Source: an uncultured Collinsella sp. | Lineage (GTDB): Bacteria > Actinomycetota > Coriobacteriia > Coriobacteriales > Coriobacteriaceae | NCBI GenBank assembly: GCA_934668695.1 | Contig: CAKUOD010000017.1 | Location: 1-40,898, forward strand | DNA length: 40,898 bases | Direction of reading: 5' to 3' | Shown: positions 25,484-32,120 of the stretch, piece after piece | Position numbering within the stretch: position 1 is the first letter of the stretch | Layout of the letters: the number at the start of each line of letters is the position of its first letter | Position numbers and translations under genes: made by a program | The notes under the pieces: model-generated | Told to the model about the DNA's origin: nothing | Databases searched by the model: none | Seen by the model: the letters and a program-made list of their open reading frames with translations, nothing else

Positions 25484-26536
25484 ATGAATCCCAGGACTAA
25501 ATCTCAGGACATTCGCGACTTGAGCCAAAACGATATTCGCGAGCTCGTGGCCGAACTTGGTCAGCCCGCCTTCCGCGCGAAGCAGCTCATCGAATGGGTC
25601 TTTGAGAAGAACGTTTGTTCGTTTGACGATATGACCAACCTTCCCAAGGCTTTCCGTGAGCAGCTTAAAGAGGCTTTTGCCTTTGATACGCCGACTGAAC
25701 TCACCAAGCAGGTTTCCAAAGATGGCTCGCGCAAGTATCTGCTCGAGTACCACGATGGCATTTCCGTCGAGACTGTCGGCATGCCCCGTCGTAACAAGCT
25801 TTCCGTCTGCGTTTCCACGCAGGCAGGCTGCGGCATGGGCTGCGCCTTTTGCGCTACCGGTCTCAACGGCCTCAAGCGCTCTCTGACCGCTCAAGAGATC
25901 GTCGACCAGGTGCTTCATGTATCCAACGACTTTGACGAGCGTGTCACAAGCGTTGTCTTTATGGGCCAGGGCGAGCCGTTTGCCAACTACGACGAGGTTC
26001 TCAAGGCGCTGCGTATCCTCAACGACCCCGATGGCATCGGTATCGGCGCTCGTCACCTCACCGTCTCTACCAGCGGCGTTATTCCCGGTATTCGCAAATT
26101 TGCCGATATCCCCGAGCAGTTCACGCTTGCCGTTTCCCTGCATTCCGCCATCCAGTCGACGCGCAATAAGCTCATGCCCGGTGTTAAGAAGTACACGCTG
26201 CTTCGCCTTCACGAAGCGCTTCAGCTCTACACCGAGAAGACTGGCCGCCGCCCGACCTATGAGTATGCCATGATCGAAGGCGTCAACGATACGAATCCCG
26301 AGATGCAGGCACTCTGCGACTTCTGCGAGGGAACGCTGTGCCACGTTAACCTGATTCAACTTAACGACATCGAGGGCAGCCCGCTCAAGCCGTCGCCGAT
26401 TCATAAGGTTGAGGATCTTCAGCGTCGTCTTGAGTCCCGTGGCATCGAGACCACGATTCGTAACTCCCGTGGTAACGATATTGACGCCGCTTGCGGACAG
26501 CTGAAACAGCGCTTCAAAGTTCAGAAGAACGCATAG
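25484..26536 (+). CDS. rlmN: 23S rRNA/tRNA adenine-C2 methyltransferase RlmN
   Basis: 350 residues, radical-SAM enzyme that methylates C2 of A2503 in 23S rRNA and of A37 in some tRNAs. The cluster motif CGMGCAFC supplies Cys 116, 120 and 123; FMGQGEPFANYD binds S-adenosylmethionine; the C-terminal Cys in DAACGQL (about 337) is the expected methyl-carrying residue. The C-terminal Cys is what separates RlmN/Cfr from other radical-SAM proteins. AAAGG precedes the ATG. Single-gene unit with its own terminator, running against the replication direction. Confidence 0.95.
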   Translation: MNPRTKSQDIRDLSQNDIRELVAELGQPAFRAKQLIEWVFEKNVCSFDDMTNLPKAFREQLKEAFAFDTPTELTKQVSKDGSRKYLLEYHDGISVETVGMPRRNKLSVCVSTQAGCGMGCAFCATGLNGLKRSLTAQEIVDQVLHVSNDFDERVTSVVFMGQGEPFANYDEVLKALRILNDPDGIGIGARHLTVSTSGVIPGIRKFADIPEQFTLAVSLHSAIQSTRNKLMPGVKKYTLLRLHEALQLYTEKTGRRPTYEYAMIEGVNDTNPEMQALCDFCEGTLCHVNLIQLNDIEGSPLKPSPIHKVEDLQRRLESRGIETTIRNSRGNDIDAACGQLKQRFKVQKNA

Positions 26537-26554
26537 GGGAGTCGCACTCCAAAA

Positions 26555-26570
26555 CGTTTCATGTGAAACA
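26555..26570. promoter_or_regulatory. Degenerate parS-like site
   Basis: CGTTTCATGTGAAACA differs from the parS consensus at two of sixteen positions (first base and the central C). It sits between the rlmN stop and its terminator, 2.1 kb from the perfect parS cluster. Binding by ParB is plausible but weaker than at the perfect sites. Confidence 0.45.
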
Positions 26571-26573
26571 TCG

Positions 26574-26610
26574 AACGGCCCCGGTTGCAGGATATGCAAC
26601 CGGGGCCGTT
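26574..26610 (+). terminator. Intrinsic terminator of rlmN
   Basis: A perfect 16-bp stem (26574-26589 with 26595-26610) with loop GGATA, ending in T-rich sequence. Confidence 0.92.
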
Positions 26611-26670
26611 TCATTTATTGACCTCAATTTTGGACCAGCTGCTACCTTTCCCATTTTTTACGGACAAAAT

Positions 26671-26708
26671 AAGGGGCCCTTGTCTCATGAATCAGACAAG
26701 GGCCCCTT
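26671..26708 (-). terminator. Intrinsic terminator of rsmG-parAB operon
   Basis: A perfect 15-bp stem (26671-26685 with 26694-26708) with loop CATGAATC. The minus-strand side is followed by TTATTTT, fitting the end of the lipoprotein gene. T-rich flanks on both sides suggest it works in both directions. Confidence 0.88.
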
Positions 26709-26727
26709 TAGAAAAGGCGGGTAATTG

Positions 26728-26739
26728 TTAGGTACCTAA
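26728..26739. repeat. 12-bp palindrome TTAGGTACCTAA, copy 1
   Basis: Perfect 12-bp palindrome containing the stop codon of the small lipoprotein gene. An identical copy lies at 30232, between yidC and jag; the shared stretch is 14 bases. Confidence 0.5.
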
Positions 26740-26990
26740 AAACCAACATTCTCCCACTGATGATTAACCCAATCTTGGTTAATCTTGGGATTCTTAGTTA
26801 CCTGAGCAGTGCGCATTGCGACATCTTCGGTCATCACATCCATTTTCTTCTTAGATGTGTCAACGATATCCTGAGCTCCGCGAAGCAGTCGACCTCGTAA
26901 CTCCTCGTCTGTCGCGATCTTACATCCGGCAAAGGCACCAGCGGCGATAGTAGTTGCCAAAGCAATGGCCGCGAGAAACTTATTCTTCAT
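26736..26990 (-). CDS. Small lipoprotein in the parAB operon
   Basis: 84 residues, family not recognised. Residues 1-22 form a signal peptide with lipobox AFAGC (lipid Cys 23). The mature part of about 60 residues is charged and probably helical, without further membrane segments. I chose the ATG at 26990 because AGGAGG lies six bases upstream; it overlaps the parB stop by 11 bases, so translation is coupled to parB. Its place as last gene of a chromosome-segregation operon is unusual. The Asp following at +7 in the mature protein does not decide its sorting. Role unknown. Confidence 0.75.
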   Translation of the reverse strand: MKNKFLAAIALATTIAAGAFAGCKIATDEELRGRLLRGAQDIVDTSKKKMDVMTEDVAMRTAQVTKNPKINQDWVNHQWENVGF

Positions 26991-27885
26991 CTTGATCCTC
27001 CTGACCAAATTGAATCATTTCACCAAGAATACGAGAGAGCTCTTCCTCGTCTTTAAACTCAATCTCAATCTTATTCTTTCCACGCGAGCTCTTCACACGC
27101 ACGTTGGTATTAAATACCTGACGAAGTACACGCGCAGCCTTTTTAAAAGACTGAGGCGTTGCAGGCCGCGGCGTCTTAGGTGTCTCTCCGGCAGAAAACA
27201 ATGGAGCAAGATTTTCTGTCGCTCTTACGGAAAGACCCTCCGCAACAACCTTCTCTGCAAGTCGAATTCGAGCATCCTCATAGGGAACTGCAAGAATCGC
27301 ACGTGCGTGACCAGCAGTAAGTTTACCCTCAAAAATCATCTGCTGAACTACTTCGGGGAGATCGAGAAGGCGCAGCGAGTTTGTAATTGCAGAGCGTGAC
27401 TTGCTTACGGCCTTCGACAATGCCTCTTGGGTCATACCGCTAGCATCGATGAGCTGGCGATAGCCCTTAGCCTCTTCGACAGGATTCAGATCGGAACGTT
27501 GAAGATTCTCGATAAGCGCAAGAGCAAGCATCTCTTCATCATTAACATCCTTAATGATGACAGGCAGTTCCTCAAGACCAGCAAGCTTTGACGCCTGGTA
27601 ACGACGCTCACCAGCGATGATCTCATAGCCGTTTCCATGCTTACGAACCAAAAGCGGCTGCAAAACGCCATGTTCTTGGATTGACTCGCTCAACTCGCGA
27701 AGTTCGGTTTCGTTAAAGTGAATTCGCGGCTGATTAGGGTTGGGAACGATATCCTCAATCGGCAGTTTTGTTTCAGATGCGGCATTTGAAGCCGATGCAG
27801 CAGAACCACCTGTCTCATACTCGGCCTCTGAGACCAAAGCATTGAGTCCACGTCCCAATCCGCCACGTTTCTTTGCACTAGGCAC
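26980..27885 (-). CDS. parB: Chromosome-partitioning protein ParB
   Basis: 301 residues. ParB binds parS sites, spreads as a CTP-dependent clamp and guides origin segregation together with ParA and SMC. Visible: basic N-terminal GRGLNALVSE that contacts ParA, PNPNQPR (Box I region), the CTP-binding box GERRYQA (92-98), a helix-turn-helix about 150-215 (TQEALSKAVSKSRSAITN), and a C-terminal dimerisation segment. It overlaps parA by eight bases. Three perfect parS sites lie just upstream of the operon's parA gene. Confidence 0.95.
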   Translation of the reverse strand: MPSAKKRGGLGRGLNALVSEAEYETGGSAASASNAASETKLPIEDIVPNPNQPRIHFNETELRELSESIQEHGVLQPLLVRKHGNGYEIIAGERRYQASKLAGLEELPVIIKDVNDEEMLALALIENLQRSDLNPVEEAKGYRQLIDASGMTQEALSKAVSKSRSAITNSLRLLDLPEVVQQMIFEGKLTAGHARAILAVPYEDARIRLAEKVVAEGLSVRATENLAPLFSAGETPKTPRPATPQSFKKAARVLRQVFNTNVRVKSSRGKNKIEIEFKDEEELSRILGEMIQFGQEDQDEE

Positions 27886-28678
27886 GCTTGATCACCTCTT
27901 TTGCAAGGTTCATATACGCTTTTGCACCCTTATTTTGAGGCGCATAGGTAATTACCGGTTCTCCAAAAGACGGAGCTTCGGAGATTTTAACCGTACGAGG
28001 GATCAGCGTCTTAAATGCCTTATCACCAAAGTACGATTGAACCTCCTCAACAACCTGATTCGACAGGGAAGTACGCGAGTCATACATTGTCATAAGCACG
28101 CCATAGGTGTCTAAGCCCTTGTTCAGACGTGATTTGACCATCTTCATTGACTCAAGCAACTTCGTAACGCCCTCGAGTGCGTAATACTCACACTGGATTG
28201 GAATCAAAACGCTATCTGCTGCGGTCAAGGCATTGATAGTAAGCAGGCCGAGCGAAGGAGGACAGTCAATGAAAATAAAATCGAACTCGTCCTGAATCGG
28301 CTCAAGCAAATCTTTGAGGCGGGTTTCACGAGCAATTGCGCTTACGAGCTCAATTTCTGCACCTGCAAGCTGAATCGTAGCTGGAATTACGAATACCTTT
28401 TTGCAATTTGTATCAAGAACAAGCGATTCTGCCGGCACATCATTCAACAATGCATCATAGATGCAGTGATCAAGGTCTTCTTTTTCAATTCCAAATCCAC
28501 TGGTGCTGTTTCCCTGCGGATCAAAATCGACAATCAGTGTCTTACGACCCTGCTCACCCAGTGCTGCTGCAAGGTTTACAGCCGTCGTTGACTTACCGAC
28601 GCCGCCTTTTTGATTGATGATTGCAATGATACGCGTGTCTTTTGCGCTCTTAGAACGCTTAACGTCGCGAAATCCCAC
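27878..28678 (-). CDS. parA: Chromosome-partitioning ATPase ParA/Soj
   Basis: 266 residues. Deviant Walker A KGGVGKSTT (24-32), DFDPQGN (51-57) and FIDCPPSLGLL (Walker B region) mark it as a ParA-type ATPase, which forms dynamic DNA-bound dimers that move ParB-origin complexes and, in Bacillus, control DnaA. It starts with GTG at 28678, with AGGAGGG five bases upstream. The N-terminus has about 15 extra residues (FRDVKRSKSAKDTR) that are basic. The operon continues into parB. Confidence 0.95.
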   Translation of the reverse strand: MGFRDVKRSKSAKDTRIIAIINQKGGVGKSTTAVNLAAALGEQGRKTLIVDFDPQGNSTSGFGIEKEDLDHCIYDALLNDVPAESLVLDTNCKKVFVIPATIQLAGAEIELVSAIARETRLKDLLEPIQDEFDFIFIDCPPSLGLLTINALTAADSVLIPIQCEYYALEGVTKLLESMKMVKSRLNKGLDTYGVLMTMYDSRTSLSNQVVEEVQSYFGDKAFKTLIPRTVKISEAPSFGEPVITYAPQNKGAKAYMNLAKEVIKRA

Positions 28679-28717
28679 GGTCCCTCCTGGTGTGTATTAA
28701 AGCTGTCAAACGGAGGA

Positions 28718-28733
28718 TGTTTCACGTGAAACA
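28718..28733. promoter_or_regulatory. parS site 1 (perfect)
   Basis: TGTTTCACGTGAAACA, identical to the bacterial parS consensus, 39 bp from site 2. It lies in the parA leader, so ParB bound here could also repress parAB. Confidence 0.95.
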
Positions 28734-28756
28734 TTCCGATTCGATATCAACCGCCA

Positions 28757-28772
28757 TGTTTCACGTGAAACA
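28757..28772. promoter_or_regulatory. parS site 2 (perfect)
   Basis: Second identical TGTTTCACGTGAAACA, the middle one of three sites with starts exactly 39 bp apart. Confidence 0.95.
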
Positions 28773-28795
28773 CTGCAAGTTGTTAATATCCATTA

Positions 28796-28811
28796 TGTTT
28801 CACGTGAAACA
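28796..28811. promoter_or_regulatory. parS site 3 (perfect)
   Basis: Third identical TGTTTCACGTGAAACA, ending one base beyond the rsmG stop codon and 39 bp from site 2. Confidence 0.95.
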
Positions 28812-28812
28812 T

Positions 28813-29550
28813 CTAGGCAAGCGGATTCTTCTTAGCCATGCCATTTGCACGAGGCAATGAAACGGATGCTGGATGACTCTTCTTGAGAACAATGAACTCT
28901 CTGTGGCCCAAGCCCTCAGGCAAATCGATTGCGTCATTCAGAAGCAAAGTGAAGCCGCAAATCTTAGCTGCTGACATGCCGGAAGCAAGCTCCTCATCCG
29001 AAGGATTGCCCTTGGTGATAACAAATAGCCCTCCATCCTTGAGGAACGGAGCTGCATACTCAACAAGAATCGGTAGAGGAGCCAGTGCGCGGGCGGTTAC
29101 GACAGAGAACTGCTTCTTATGGCTTCGAGCATATTCTTCAAGACGATCATGGACCGCATGAGCATATTTCAATCCAAGAGCATGAACAAAAGAATTGACG
29201 GCATCAACCTTCTTACCAACAGAGTCAATATAAGTAGCTTTACGATGCGTGGTTATGGTTAACGGAATACCAGGGAAGCCTGCACCTGTTCCCATATCGA
29301 GCAAAGCTCCCTCAGGAGCCTTATTGATATAAGGGAGCAAAACAAGAGAGTCGAGGATATGAAGTACCGCAGCATCTTCCATGTTAAGAATACGGGTGAG
29401 ATTGGTTGTCTTATTTTTTTCCAGAACCAAATCCAAATGCTGAATACATTTCCTCAGTTCAGTATCAGTTACGCTCAAGGAATACTCTTTGCAATAGGAA
29501 GTTAGGCGACTCAACATCTCGTCAGCTTGCTGATCAGTAAGTACTAACAA
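28813..29550 (-). CDS. rsmG: 16S rRNA (guanine-N7) methyltransferase RsmG
   Basis: 245 residues. RsmG (GidB) methylates N7 of G527 in 16S rRNA; its loss gives low-level streptomycin resistance in several bacteria. Methyltransferase motifs are GALLDMGTGAGFPGIPL (S-adenosylmethionine site), YIDSVGKKVDAVN, VTARALAPLPILVEYA and GGLFVITKG. I chose a TTG start at 29550 because AAAGGAG lies six bases upstream; an earlier in-frame TTG at 29598 overlaps the preceding terminator. The C-terminal tail of about 20 residues is Lys/Pro rich. It heads the operon that continues, after the parS sites, into parA-parB. Confidence 0.92.
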   Translation of the reverse strand: MLVLTDQQADEMLSRLTSYCKEYSLSVTDTELRKCIQHLDLVLEKNKTTNLTRILNMEDAAVLHILDSLVLLPYINKAPEGALLDMGTGAGFPGIPLTITTHRKATYIDSVGKKVDAVNSFVHALGLKYAHAVHDRLEEYARSHKKQFSVVTARALAPLPILVEYAAPFLKDGGLFVITKGNPSDEELASGMSAAKICGFTLLLNDAIDLPEGLGHREFIVLKKSHPASVSLPRANGMAKKNPLA

Positions 29551-29594
29551 CGAAAGCTCCTTTCTGACAAAAATCAGTGTTTCGAGAACTTTTG

Positions 29595-29628
29595 ACAAAA
29601 AAAGGGGACGTGGAAACCACGTCCCCTT
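29595..29628 (-). terminator. Intrinsic terminator of rpmH-jag operon
   Basis: GGGGACGTGG (29604-29613) pairs with CCACGTCCCC (29617-29626) with loop AAA. On the minus strand a run of seven T follows, ending the rpmH to jag transcript before rsmG. Confidence 0.93.
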
Positions 29629-29646
29629 AGCATAAGCTCGAGTAGA

Positions 29647-30216
29647 TTATCGAGCAACAATCACCACATGGCGATCAGGGTCAGAACCCTCAGAATGAGT
29701 ATCGACGGCATCATTGCCACGAAGTGCAATGTGAACCAGTCGGCGCTCATAGGCATTCATGGGCGGAAGCGAAACACTCTTATGAGTGCGGATGGCGCGC
29801 TCGGCAGCAGAGTGAGCCATGGAGGCAACCTTATCCTGACGGCGACTCTTGTATCCCTCGACGTCCACTACAACCGGATACCTAAAGCCAAGCTTGCGGC
29901 TCACAAGCAAAGAGAACATAACCTGAAGGGCATCAAGGGTGCGACCATGACGGCCAATGAGAACAGCAAGGTCGGGAGCCGTTACATCCAAAATCAGCTC
30001 ACCCTCGTCGCCCTCATACTCATCGATAGGAGAGTTGGCGGCATCGAAGTGCGAAAGGATGGAACGCAGGATGGAAATCGCGACATCGGCAATGGTGTCG
30101 AGCTCCTCGTCGGTCAGCTCTTCACCGGCCTTGTAGCGCTGTGCAATCTCGGGATAATCGCCCGCGACCTGCGGGGCAACCTCCTCAAGCATATCCTCGA
30201 TGATCTCTTCAGACAT
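29647..30216 (-). CDS. jag: RNA-binding protein Jag/KhpB
   Basis: 189 residues: acidic N-terminal segment (about 1-70), KH domain with the GRHGRT loop (LAVLIGRHGRTLDALQ), and a C-terminal R3H domain (about 125-189, KVASMAHSAAERAIRT). KhpB binds RNA and in streptococci works with KhpA in cell division and elongation. The usual N-terminal Jag domain of firmicutes is replaced here by a shorter acidic region. GGAG stands seven bases before the ATG at 30216; an earlier TTG overlaps that ribosome site. It follows yidC, as in most Gram-positive origins. Confidence 0.93.
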   Translation of the reverse strand: MSEEIIEDMLEEVAPQVAGDYPEIAQRYKAGEELTDEELDTIADVAISILRSILSHFDAANSPIDEYEGDEGELILDVTAPDLAVLIGRHGRTLDALQVMFSLLVSRKLGFRYPVVVDVEGYKSRRQDKVASMAHSAAERAIRTHKSVSLPPMNAYERRLVHIALRGNDAVDTHSEGSDPDRHVVIVAR

Positions 30217-30231
30217 AACGTACTCCAAAAG

Positions 30232-30243
30232 TTAGGTACCTAA
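30232..30243. repeat. 12-bp palindrome TTAGGTACCTAA, copy 2
   Basis: Second copy of the palindrome at 26728, here in the 44-base gap between yidC and jag, 15 bases before the jag start. Confidence 0.5.
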
Positions 30244-30260
30244 ATAAGATTGATATCCCA

Positions 30261-31031
30261 CTACTTCTTCTTGTGCGGGCGCGGCTTCTTCTCGCGACGA
30301 GTGACCTCAACCTGCAGCGGCGCGTTCTTAAGACGCTCCTCCTCATCGGCCTTCGCCTTGTCGATGACCTTCTGCGTCACAAAAATCTGCTGGATAACCT
30401 GCCAAGCAGACGAGACGTCGTAGTACAGCAGAACACCAACGGGAAGGCTCCAGCCCATCCAAAGCATCATGACCGTCATGACAACGGCCATCATACGCAT
30501 GCTCTGAGCCTGCTGGCCGGTCTGGTTGCGCGACATATAAAGCTGAGGAATCAGGGTCAGGACAGCGAACAGGATCAGGCAGACCAGCGCAGGCAGCGCG
30601 ACCATAAAGCCATCGGCAAAGGAGGCACTCGGCGTGGTGGTCAGGTCGGGCAGGATGTTGAAGAACGAGAACGTGCCCTCGTTAAAGTACTGCGGCAGGT
30701 TACGCAGCAGCGTAAACAGGGCAAACAGGATAGGCATCTGAATCAGGAGCGGCAGGCAGCCGGACAGCGGATTGAACTTGTTCTCGCTGTAGAACTTCTG
30801 CATCTCCTCGGCCTGGCGCTGAGGATCGTCGGCATAGCGCTCCTGGATCTCGAGCATCTTGGGCTGTAGCACCTGCATACGGGCCGTCGACTTAGTCGAC
30901 TTGAGCATAAGCGGCGTCAGCAGCAGACGGATGATGACCACCAGGATGATGATGGACAGGCCCCAGTCGACCGCAAAGGTCTGGATGAGCTTGAGCAGCT
31001 CGAAAAGGATGTTAACGATCCAATCCCACAT
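30261..31031 (-). CDS. yidC: Membrane protein insertase YidC/OxaA
   Basis: 256 residues. YidC inserts and folds membrane proteins with or without SecYEG. The conserved hydrophilic-groove Arg is at 35 (VVIIRLLLTPLML). Helices lie at about 24-44, 94-112, 140-165 and 178-200, with a cytoplasmic coiled segment between the first two (AEEMQKFYSENK). The C-terminus is a basic tail (KKPRPHKKK) that could contact the ribosome. It lacks the large periplasmic domain of Gram-negative YidC, and no lipobox is visible. GGAGG lies about nine bases before the ATG. Confidence 0.95.
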   Translation of the reverse strand: MWDWIVNILFELLKLIQTFAVDWGLSIIILVVIIRLLLTPLMLKSTKSTARMQVLQPKMLEIQERYADDPQRQAEEMQKFYSENKFNPLSGCLPLLIQMPILFALFTLLRNLPQYFNEGTFSFFNILPDLTTTPSASFADGFMVALPALVCLILFAVLTLIPQLYMSRNQTGQQAQSMRMMAVVMTVMMLWMGWSLPVGVLLYYDVSSAWQVIQQIFVTQKVIDKAKADEEERLKNAPLQVEVTRREKKPRPHKKK

Positions 31032-31060
31032 GTAAGTTTTCCTCCGATAGCGAGTGCCCG

Positions 31061-31285
31061 CTAGGGCACAGGGTCATAACCGCCGACGTGCAGGGGATTG
31101 CAGCGAGCGATGCGCCTCACGGCAAGCCAGCAGCCTCTCAAAACACCGTACTTCTCAATCGCCTGGACGGCGTATTGCGAGCACGTTGGGTAATAAATGC
31201 AGGCGTCAGGCAATAAGGGCGAAATAACCTGTTGATATATGCGAATAGGAGCGATGGCAACACGTCGCAAAACGTGATTGCTCAT
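31061..31285 (-). CDS. yidD: Membrane insertion efficiency factor YidD
   Basis: 74 residues with the family core IRIYQQVISPLLPDACIY, YPTCSQYAVQAIEKYG and RIARCNPLHVGGYDPVP. YidD is a small membrane-associated protein that helps YidC-dependent insertion. Its ATG overlaps the rnpA stop by four bases (ATGA) and yidC follows after 29 bases. Confidence 0.95.
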   Translation of the reverse strand: MSNHVLRRVAIAPIRIYQQVISPLLPDACIYYPTCSQYAVQAIEKYGVLRGCWLAVRRIARCNPLHVGGYDPVP

Positions 31286-31620
31286 CGCTCCTCCCCGGCA
31301 ACGCCGGCGCGTTTCATAAGCGAACGCAATGCATTGTCCATCTCCTGCGGCGAGGAAACCCTCGTCTTGGGAGTTGCGAACAAGATGATGTCATAACCCG
31401 CAACGGGAAATCCACAGCTGCGGGCGGCCTCGCGCATCACACGCTTAGAACGGTTGCGCACGACAGCACAACCGAGCCTTTTAGCACCAACGAAGGCGAC
31501 CCTTCCGGAGTCGCCTTCGCCAACCGATTCACATATGGTCATTCGAATCAGAGGGTGATTGAAACGACGCCCCTGACTGAACACATGCTCGAAATCTTGC
31601 CGAGACTTAATAGTCTTCAT
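31282..31620 (-). CDS. rnpA: Ribonuclease P protein component
   Basis: 112 residues. RnpA binds the RNase P RNA and helps cleave 5' leaders from pre-tRNA. The basic RNR motif region AVVRNRSKRVMREAAR is intact, and the N-terminus SRQDFEHVFSQGRRF is typical. It lies 20 bases after rpmH, without a strong ribosome site, so translation may depend on rpmH. The middle has an acidic patch (ESVGEGDSG). Confidence 0.95.
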   Translation of the reverse strand: MKTIKSRQDFEHVFSQGRRFNHPLIRMTICESVGEGDSGRVAFVGAKRLGCAVVRNRSKRVMREAARSCGFPVAGYDIILFATPKTRVSSPQEMDNALRSLMKRAGVAGEER

Positions 31621-31640
31621 GCGAGATGTGTGTATCGCTG

Positions 31641-31775
31641 CTAGACAGTGAGACGCTTGCGGCCCTTGGCGCGACGACGGGCGAGCACGGCACGACCACC
31701 CTTAGTGGCCATACGGGCACGGAAGCCATGGGTCTTGGCACGCTTACGCTTATTAGGCTGATACGTACGCTTCAT
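31641..31775 (-). CDS. rpmH: 50S ribosomal protein L34
   Basis: 44 residues starting [20 protein letters not shown], the universal L34 sequence, and ending in [18 protein letters not shown] stands eight bases before the ATG at 31775. It is first in the operon rpmH-rnpA-yidD-yidC-jag and the first gene left of the origin, transcribed away from dnaA. Confidence 0.97.
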   Translation of the reverse strand: MKRTYQPNKRKRAKTHGFRARMATKGGRAVLARRRAKGRKRLTV

Positions 31776-31803
31776 CTTAAGTTCCTCCTGCTGCATTTCG
31801 AGT

Positions 31804-31821
31804 GTCCGCGGGGGCGCGGAC
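31804..31821 (-). other. Hairpin in the rpmH leader
   Basis: GTCCGCG and CGCGGAC form a 7-bp GC stem with a four-base loop, between the rpmH promoter and its ribosome site. No T-run follows, so it is not a terminator; it may stabilise the leader or affect translation. Confidence 0.45.
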
Positions 31822-31847
31822 GCAGATATAGACACGTGAGCTTGAAG

Positions 31848-31877
31848 ATTGTAGGGAAATCAATGTTCAAATGTCAA
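31848..31877 (-). promoter_or_regulatory. Promoter of the rpmH operon
   Basis: On the minus strand TTGACA (31872-31877, consensus) and TACAAT (31848-31853, one mismatch) are 18 bases apart, giving a leader of about 65 bases. Confidence 0.85.
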
Positions 31878-31974
31878 GAAATCAAAGGTAAAAGGTTGCG
31901 CAGTTCACACGGTTCCCCCATAAGCCGAGCTCGATTTAGCGGTGCATGGCAACTTTTCACGATATTTCATCGAG

Positions 31975-32057
31975 TTTTCAACAGGTCATGTTGGCAATGT
32001 TGAGAACTTTTCGTCCGTTTTCCAAAGTTTTCAACAGGTTTTGAAAAGTTGTCGAAA
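31975..32057. other. oriC left part: DnaA-box cluster upstream of the GHKL gene
   Basis: TTTTCAACA occurs exactly at 31975-31983 and 32028-32036, with one-mismatch TTCTCAACA in reverse at 31998-32006. The motif TTGAAAASTTGTCGAAA at 32041-32057 recurs at 35231-35247. I read the 9-mer as this organism's DnaA box, differing at two places from TTATCCACA. The wider gap 31,878-32,120 holds no gene. Confidence 0.7.
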
Positions 32058-32120
32058 GATGAGAAACATTGCACGGTGAGCTACTATTTGTTCGAAACCT
32101 TTTGAAAGATTGCGAGCGGC

